From contig CM057843.1 in NCBI GenBank assembly GCA_030068075.1, forward strand, positions 36,923,332 to 36,987,331: a DNA stretch of 64,000 nt, given 5' to 3'. The position numbers and the translations under genes were made by a program. Shown here piece after piece: positions 57,401-64,000 of this stretch. Position 1 is the first letter of the stretch, and the number at the start of each line of letters is the position of its first letter. Source of the DNA: Paguma larvata. Taxonomy: Eukaryota; Chordata; Mammalia; Carnivora; Viverridae. The notes beneath the pieces were generated by a model that saw only the letters and a list, made by a program, of their open reading frames with translations, was not told the DNA's origin and did not search any database.

Positions 57401-58531
57401 GACCCTAGAATAAAGTATCTTCTGTCATTTCTCTGTAATAGAGATTATAAGGCAAGCTGTTTGGAGTGCGGGTGGTTATATTTTTATTAGACTTGTGTGA
57501 TTTGGATTAAAAACAAATTTTGTACAACTAAAACCCAGGAGTAAAGTGGGCACCAGGGCTGAGATTTTTGCAGCTGTCGTCTATCACCAATTTTAAACAT
57601 TTTTTTATGTTTATAATTTTAAGAAGCATAAACTTTAAATTGATTTTTATTATAGGCTTATAAACAAATTTATACTGATAATAAATATTAGCAGTAGTTT
57701 CACCATTTTATATGTTAGAATTTTTCATTAGATTTTGTTTAAAGACGAGTGGTTCTGTTGCTTAAAAACACAAAGACTAAAAGCCACCTTTGGAAGAAAC
57801 TCTTCAACAGATACCTCCTCTCCGCCCTGGCTTCCTTCCTGTCTTCCCAAGAGCTCCGAGTTCATTTCGCCTTTGACCTTTTTCTCCCCAGAATGCATGC
57901 CTGCTCTTTTAGTCCTTCTCTTTCAACTTGCTTATTTTTGTGTCTTTGTCTACTTTTGACTATGGAGTGTCTCTCCTAGTGGAATATTCCATCTTTTTGC
58001 CTTCGTTTGAGTCTAAATGTAGTCTTGAGAATATACCTCTCTGAAGAAGAGAAAATATGTAAGTTTTGGTATAAAATTAGGAATAATAACCAAGTATTGC
58101 CAGCCTGCAAACCCTTTCAGAGTTTTCGCAAGTCCTGTCAGCATCTCTCCACAGTTGGTTAGCCTCTTCCTCTGAGCTTTCTTTTGTTCTCCTTTCTTCT
58201 CTGCTCCACTTTAAGACAAATAAAAGATTATTTCTTCATGTTTGTTTTGTTTAAATATTGATACTGTGACACTCTTGTTTTCTATTTTCCATAGCAACAT
58301 GTTTAGTGCTGGAGCCATCTTGTAAATTTGTTGGCTTTTATATAGCTGGGTTCTGGCCCTCTGCACCACTTATAAGATTGTTTCCAGGAGAAAATGTATG
58401 GAGTTAAGAAAAAAATGGTAATATAGTAAATTGGTAATTGGGAGAATTTATTAATATAATCGTATCTATAGCTGCTTTTGATTTGGACATTCTGAATATG
58501 TTTTTATTAGTAGTATTTCTTCATTTTACAG
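57401..58531. other. 3' part of intron 8
   Basis: Two overlapping 74-76 codon frames (57735-57979) without recognisable similarity. AT-rich elsewhere. Ends with the exon 9 acceptor. Confidence 0.4.
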
Positions 58532-58616
58532 AACAGAGGACAACACAGCAAGGTCAGGTGTATTTCTTACATACTCAGACTGGCGTGAGCACATGGCATG
58601 ATCCAAGAGTGCCTAG
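58532..58616 (+). CDS. SMURF2: SMURF2 exon 9 (core of WW2 domain)
   Basis: An 85-nt exon with acceptor TTCTTCATTTTACAG and donor GTAAGA. It encodes about residues 258-286: QRTTQQGQVYFLHTQTGVST, then WHDPRVP, completing WW2. The second signature Trp (STWHDP), the His of the binding groove (FLHTQTG) and the terminal Pro are present. WW2 and WW3 sit close together in SMURF2 and are described in the literature as acting jointly on PY motifs of SMAD7. The TTQQGQ segment identifies SMURF2 over SMURF1. Confidence 0.97.
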
Positions 58617-58983
58617 GTAAGATTATATCCACATACTCTTCACACCCCCTGGGTACCTGTTTACCTAGGATTTCTTCGATGATTTAGTCTTCAGCTTACA
58701 ATGGTTTATGTAAAAGGCTGTTTGTGACAGTCATTTCAGTTAACTTTTAGTGGAAAGCCTTTCTTGTTTCTCTGGAGTCCCACCCGAGTGCCCTGCCCCT
58801 AACCAGCCCCCAGTCCTTCTACCCTCTCGAGCCCTTAAAAAAAATCAGGGTGAAAACATGGGTCTTTGTAAGTTTGAAAATTGACATGGAGAATAACATA
58901 AAAAGCCTTAAAAACATACATTCCCCGCCCCTTTTTTTTAAAAGGGTAGCAAATTGATATTTTTATTTCTGGTTAGGCTTTTT

Positions 58984-59202
58984 GAATTTAATTTATTTTT
59001 TGTTTTTTTAAATGTTTATTTTTGAGATAGACAAAGCACGAGCCAGGGAGGGGCAGAGAGAGAGAGAGATACAGAATCCAAAGCAGGTTCCAGGTCCTGA
59101 GCTGTTAGCACAGAGCCCAACGTGGGGCTCGAACTCACAAACGGCGAGATTATGACCTGAGCTGAAGTCAGACGCTTAACTGACTGAGCCACCCAGGTGC
59201 CC
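58984..59202 (-). mobile_element. Carnivore SINE, antisense
   Basis: Perfect TSD CTGGTTAGGCTTTTT at 58969-58983 and 59203-59217. Near-consensus copy. Confidence 0.95.
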
Positions 59203-59325
59203 CTGGTTAGGCTTTTTTAAAAAAGGTGTATTTAATTTAACCTAATATGAGAATATTCAGTGTTCTTTTATGTATTCTTAATCAAGTTTTGTTTTAATGT
59301 ATAAAATAAATAACCTAATTAAATT

Positions 59326-59543
59326 TTTTTAAAATTTTTTAGTACTTATTTTTGAGAGAGAGAGAGGCAGAGCATGAGTTGGGGAGGGGCGGGGTGGGGA
59401 GGGGGAAGACACAGAATCCAAAGCAGTCTCCAGGCTCTGAACTGTCAACACAGAGCCTGATGCAGGCCTGAAACTCATGAACCATGAGATCATGACCTGA
59501 GCCAAAATTGAACGCTTACCTGACTAAGCCACCCAGGCGCCCC
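59326..59543 (-). mobile_element. Carnivore SINE, antisense
   Basis: TTTTTGAGAGAGAGAGAGGC start, AAGCCACCCAGGCGCCCC end. Directly abuts the next SINE. Confidence 0.92.
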
Positions 59544-59544
59544 A

Positions 59545-59752
59545 AATTTTATTTTTTTAAAGAAGTTTTATTTATATTTGAGAGAGAGTGTGTGTGAGCA
59601 GGGGAAGGGAAAGGAGAGGGAGAGAGAGAATTCCAAGCAGACTCTACAGTCAGCACGGAGCCAGACACAGGGCTCGATCCCAGAACTGTGAGATCATGAC
59701 CTGAGTGGAAATGAAGTTGGATGCTTAGCTGACTGAGCCACCCAGGCGCCCC
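59545..59752 (-). mobile_element. Carnivore SINE, antisense
   Basis: AAGTTTTATTTATATTTGAG start, GAGCCACCCAGGCGCCCC end, followed by a TTTA run. Confidence 0.9.
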
Positions 59753-60423
59753 TTATTTATTTATTTACTTAAAACTTTTGTCCCTTTTTTTTTTTTTGCA
59801 TCAATTGGTACTATTGTGATTTTTCTTTTTTAATCTGTTAATATGATTGATTACATTGATCAGTTTTCAAATATTGAACCATTCTTGCACCCTTGGAAAA
59901 AACCTCACTTGGTCATGGTGTCTCATGAATTAAATTTCTTTTAAACACCAGAACTTGTACCTTTAAACTGTAGGCATGGTCGAATGCGTTTACTAACCAA
60001 AACGTCAGCTATCTTTTAACTAAGAAGATGGAATGACATGCAAATCAATTTTGTAATTTAGCCTAACTTTTGATACATCTTAGTATCAAATAAGTTTTCA
60101 AACACTATTTAGCTCTTTTGAGTTATTTCCTAATGGACAGATGCAAAGTGTCAAGTAGTTCAGTTGAAGCCGCAAAAAACGTTGAGTTCTAAACTCTCTA
60201 ACTCAGTTTGGTATGCTGCACGTACACCTTTGTGAGGTGAAAATATTTTATATTTTAAGTGCAACATTCCCCTCCTCCAAAAAAAAAAAAGACCTATGGA
60301 GAGTCCAGAGATGATCTTCTGCCTAAAGCTTATACTCAGAGCTCTGTTTGTCAAGAGTCATGTGTTTGAATCAAAAGCAGATGTGACTAGCTGATCTTGG
60401 ATTGCTTTGATACTCTGTATTTA
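59753..60423. other. Intron 9 sequence without recognised feature
   Basis: 59820-59930 may be an antisense L1 scrap (TTAATATGATTGATTACATT). Otherwise nothing. Confidence 0.4.
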
Positions 60424-60742
60424 CAGTTGCCCCTTGAACAGTGCAGGGGTTAGGGGCAGCGACCACCCGCACAGTTGAAAATCTGTGTGTAACTTTTGAC
60501 ACTCCCAAAACTTTGCCAATAGCCCACTGTTGACCATAAGCCTTACCGATGACATAAACGGTCGATTAACACGTATTTTGTATCACGTATTATGTATTCT
60601 TGAAGTAAGCTACAGAAAAGACGTTAAGGAAATCATAGGGAAGAGAAAACACTTACAACTTATAGTAAGTACTGTACTGTAAAAACTCTGCAGGTAAGTG
60701 GACCTGCACACTTTAAACCTGTGTTATTCAAGGGGTAACTGG
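60424..60742. mobile_element. Tigger-type (TcMar) non-autonomous DNA transposon
   Basis: Ends are inverted repeats: CAGTTGCCCCTTGAACAGTG at the start and the complement of CCAGTTACCCCTTGAATAAC at the end, flanked by TA. Interior words GGTCGATTAACACGTATTTT and TACTGTACTGTAAAAACTC fit MER/Tigger elements. ~320 bp, no transposase. Confidence 0.8.
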
Positions 60743-61579
60743 TATTTATAAATGTAGCTTTTATAACATAAATGTTTTACTTTGTGATATGGCTTAATTA
60801 GAATCTTTCAAGGTGGCAACCAAGGAATGTGCTATATCATGTTATTCTATCAAGGTGGTCATTTCTGTGTCTTGATAATAAAAACTGTTTAAAAAATAAT
60901 AGGGAGGAAATTTTTGTTTTATTAATAAGCTCACTGAAAAAAAATCCAAGGGCCTAACTTTGAGAAACAAGTTTTGTTATATAAATTATGAAAAGAAGTG
61001 TTTTGGAGCATGTGTATAAAGTCATAGGTCAATAATAAGCTTTTCTATAAAGTAATTAAAAACCTTTGGCAGGAAATGTATAGAAGAAAAATGATTTTTA
61101 ACTAAATGATTTACGGTAGTGAGAAAGTTGATCTTGTGAGTTATCTGTTGCAAGAAAAGTATGTAAGCTGGCATCAGAAGTCGAGAGAGATTTGGACGCA
61201 AGTGTCGGCGATGTTTCTTATTCCTAAGGAAACATGTCAGCTTTTCATTAATGAGTAAAGGGCGTCTAGAAAGGTTTGAGAATATTTTGTGTTGAGTATT
61301 GAATAATGACTTTATAAAATAGTGCTCTGGATTATTTTTCTTTACTGTAGTCTCTGTGTTCTAAATTGTTACTCTAAATATCTTTTGTTTTGGAGGATCC
61401 TTTAAGTAAATGTGCCTTTTGTCTGGCGAATCTTCTATCAAAGCAGACTGTGATTATTTAGATTATGTTAAAATATCTTTACTGTTCAAAGACATTTATA
61501 AAGTAGTATAACTCAGATACTTTTATTTAAAGATACCCAATAAACTTGGATTTATCTGAGAAGTCCCATTTCATCATCT
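60743..61579. other. Intron 9 sequence without recognised feature
   Basis: AT-rich; no gene or clear repeat. Confidence 0.4.
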
Positions 61580-61770
61580 TTTGCATCTCCCTTTAAAACA
61601 GGGATTCCTGCCTTGTTGTTCATGACACGATGTTCCTGCACACGATGTAGTCTTGCAGTCCAGATCTGGATTTTTATGGCTGCATAACATTCCATTTCTC
61701 TTTAATCATCTCCCAGTTGGACATAAAGATTGCTTCCAGTTTCCTGCTCTTTTATTTTTATTTTTTATTT
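61580..61770 (-). mobile_element. L1 fragment, antisense
   Basis: TTTTTATGGCTGCATAACAT then TCCATTTCTC and GATTGCTTCCAGTTTCCTGC, the antisense L1 text around the CATTCCAT...GTTTCCAGT words. Confidence 0.5.
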
Positions 61771-61782
61771 ATTTTTTAATTA

Positions 61783-61990
61783 AAAAAATTTTTTTTAGTT
61801 CATTTATTTTTGAGAGAGAGAGGGAAACAGAGTACGGGTGGGGGAGGGGCGGGGGGCGGGGAGAGAATCCTAAGCAGGCTCTGCGCTTTTAGCATGAAGC
61901 CTGACACAGGGCTCGATCTCATGAACGTGAGATCATGACCTGAGTGGAAATCTAGTCGGATGCTTAACTGACAGTCCCTCAGTCACCCCA
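61783..61990 (-). mobile_element. Carnivore SINE, antisense
   Basis: TTCATTTATTTTTGAGAGAG start. G-rich variant GGGGCGGGGGGCGGGGAGAG; degraded head complement CTCAGTCACCCC. Confidence 0.85.
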
Positions 61991-63443
61991 CCCATTAAAA
62001 AAAATTATTTTTAAACGTTACTGCATAGCACAGCCATTCTGTTTGATATCTGATGGTACTTAGGGTTCTCATTCTGTGGTTTATTGTTTCTACTCACTCT
62101 TAATAATCATCATGACTTCTTTTGGGATGATCTTTGTGAGTTCGTTTGATCTTAATTGGTTGGAGTTCTGTGGACCTAAAGTGGGAATTGAGGAAGTTTT
62201 CCTGGACTCATTTCGCCTTCCCTTTGAGTTAGTTCTCAGTGTAGTAGGGAAGTTCCAGATTTCCTTTTCCAAACTCGCTGCCGGCCTGGGGCTGAGGTTC
62301 CCAGTTAACAACTACTCTCTGGCAGCCCTACCCCCAGCTGCTGGTACCAGCTCCAGCTCAAGTCACCTTTTTTTAATTTTTTTTAAATTTTTTATTTTTT
62401 TTAATTTGAGGAGGATCCTTGAAACTTTTCCTCCTCTTTGGAGACTAGCGGTGTTTTTCGTAAGCTTCAGTTTGTAGCAGTAGAGTCTCTTGGAGCACCT
62501 ATAAGCACAAGTCCGATCGATCAGTGTTTCAGCGAGTCGATGGGTGCTTATGTGTGTCTGCCATTATGTTTGACCATGACCAAAAGGAGGTTATTTCAGG
62601 AAAAATCTTTTTCTAGTTTAATTTTTAAAACATGATTTTGATGAGATTTATCAGTATCTGTTACAGTTTAAGTTTACATTAGACACATTATTATTTTATT
62701 CTTTAAGGTCCTATGAATCTTTGTCTACATACAGTAGTATTTTAAGAATGTGCGATACAGTAACAATGGTCTTTGATCCATTAAAGTCTTTTGCCTTTTT
62801 TACTGTGCCAGTAAGCCTTCGAGCATTCTTCCTTAGGTGTCTTAAACAGGTTCTTCATTCACTAGCTTGATAGTTTTGAAAATTCAAAGTGGAGCAGTTT
62901 TCCTTTAAAATACTGTGATTTTTTTCCTTTAAAACAAATACCGTGATTATTTTCAGGGTCTCTAAATTAAATAATATTTCCAGTTTTTCTTTGTTAGAAA
63001 TCAATATGGAATGATCATTTACTTACACAGATATGGTGCAATAAAGAAAAATAATTGAAGGGAGATTTTAGAAAACATTTCATTCCTTGTATCACTGACA
63101 TTTGTAAGACAATATTTCGTCGGACAAGTATTGAAGTACAGTTTATGTTGGCAAATGTTGTGATTGCTTTTATATTAATTTGAAATCTGTATTACATCAA
63201 GGCCCAGGAATGAACTTACTAAAAATGTAGGCTATGTGATAAGTTCCTGAGCCATTTATGAATTGGGTTTTGAATATGCACGTTTGTTAAACCATTGGGA
63301 ATTAAAGATTCTAGCTGAACATCTCAGGTTTCTGGAACAATACATTTTCTCAGACTTCATGGAATTGTTCTGTGTCATTTATACTTGCTTGGCTCCGCAG
63401 GCCCAGCAATGAGGTATTTTTTATTTTATATTTGTTTTTGCAG
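61991..63443. other. 3' part of intron 9
   Basis: A 133-codon + frame (62076-62477) covers unique-looking and T-rich sequence without recognised similarity. The rest is AT-rich. Ends in the exon 10 acceptor. Confidence 0.4.
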
Positions 63444-63602
63444 GGATCTTAGCAACATCAATTGTGAAGAGCTTGGTCCATTGCCTCCTGGATGGGAGAT
63501 CCGTAACACTGCAACAGGCAGAGTTTATTTCGTTGACCATAACAACAGAACAACACAGTTTACAGATCCTAGGCTCTCTGCTAACTTGCATCTAGTTTTA
63601 AA
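63444..63602 (+). CDS. SMURF2: SMURF2 exon 10 (WW3 domain)
   Basis: A 159-nt exon with acceptor TTTGTTTTTGCAG and donor GTAAGT. It encodes about residues 286-339: [20 protein letters not shown], then [20 protein letters not shown], then [12 protein letters not shown], ending in a split AA|N codon. WW3 keeps the first Trp (PGWEIR) and the His (VDHNN) but has Phe in place of the second Trp (TTQFTDP), which is normal for SMURF proteins. The exon is symmetric (53 codons, phase 2 on both sides). The frame continues into an exon beyond the window that should start the WW3-HECT linker. Confidence 0.97.
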
Positions 63603-63957
63603 GTAAGTTTTTGAAACAGTACATGTTAAAATGCAAGCCTGAACAAGAGAAGGCTGAGATGCTTTTTGCATTGTGATAGAATGTTGCTCTCTTCAGTTGT
63701 AAGTTACTTTCGTTGGACAGAATTTTATGAGAATACGACAAGTTTTACTCTGATACAGAAACATTTTAATCCCACTGTACTTAAGTGGGACCCTGTCCTA
63801 AAGCATTAAGGCAAGGGCGCGTAGCAAAGGTGCACTAGCACACTTGAAGAAACAGGATGCTTTCTAGGGGTGATGTTTATCTCTTCCCTGAGTGCATCAG
63901 ACGTAGCTCCAGGGTAGCTGAATCCAGCTCAGGGTTTTTTATGTTTTTTCGCTTGTT
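63603..63957. other. Start of intron 10
   Basis: Donor GTAAGT at 63603, then plain intron sequence. Confidence 0.5.
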
Positions 63958-64000
63958 AAAAAATTATTTTTAAATTTATTTATTTATTTCGAGAGAGAGA
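63958..64000 (-). mobile_element. Carnivore SINE, antisense, cut by the window end
   Basis: AAATTTATTTATTTATTTCG then AGAGAGAGA is the start of an antisense copy. Confidence 0.7.

Noticed and set aside
56210..58532. Reading Tyr in WW2 and Phe in WW3 as damaging mutations
   Set aside because: These residues are characteristic of SMURF proteins, so they are ancestral family features.
58438..58620. Treating the WW-containing frames at 58438-58620 and 63385-63606 as small separate genes
   Set aside because: Their WW parts are exons 9 and 10 of SMURF2; the Met starts lie in intron sequence upstream of the AG acceptors.

Overview
This window is a piece of a mammalian, almost certainly felid, chromosome. 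It lies entirely inside one protein-coding gene on the + strand, SMURF2, a C2-WW-HECT E3 ubiquitin ligase. Nine consecutive coding exons (numbered 2 to 10, counting the absent start-codon exon as 1) can be placed to the base from their GT/AG borders and an unbroken reading frame. They encode roughly residues 18 to 339 of the ~748-residue protein: most of the C2 domain, a linker, and all three WW domains. The first exon lies upstream and the HECT catalytic exons lie downstream, so no complete gene is present. The species call rests on about 46 copies of a tRNA-Lys-derived carnivore SINE of the felid type. These start near GGGGCGCCTGGGTGGCTCAG, carry a GGGCTCTGTGCTGACAGC block and a CT-rich stretch, and end in AAATAAACATTAAAA. 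They are unlike dog SINEC_Cf.

Layout. 1-29034 is the 3' part of intron 1: L1M fragments, a dense SINE cluster with a ~290-bp pyrimidine tract, ancient MIR and L2 copies, a 125-bp inverted duplication (9616/10488), a decayed antisense class I endogenous retrovirus (about 10620-15715), an L1M 3' end, and a solo MST-type MaLR LTR (21436-21792). Exon 2 is 29035-29073, exon 3 34703-34811, exon 4 43932-44065, exon 5 46758-46823, exon 6 51528-51612, exon 7 53599-53682, exon 8 56008-56210, exon 9 58532-58616, exon 10 63444-63602. Introns 2 to 9 are 2 to 9 kb and hold SINEs, L1, L2, MIR and a Tigger-like DNA transposon.

How it works together: exons 2-4 encode the Ca-independent C2 fold that targets membranes and restrains the ligase. 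Exons 6-7 make WW1, 8-9 make WW2 and 10 makes WW3, the modules that bind PY motifs in substrates such as SMADs. No rRNA gene, tRNA gene, CRISPR array, bacterial-type operon or second protein-coding gene was found. The most interesting non-coding observations are a 108-nt palindrome in intron 3 that embeds a strong splice acceptor of a possible stop-containing exon, a ~100-bp tandem duplication just downstream of the 39-nt exon 2, and two rearrangement scars in intron 1: an inverted L2 duplication and a 186-bp near-identical SINE duplication. Repeat family names are assigned by eye from remembered consensus patterns, so exact subfamilies and borders are approximate.
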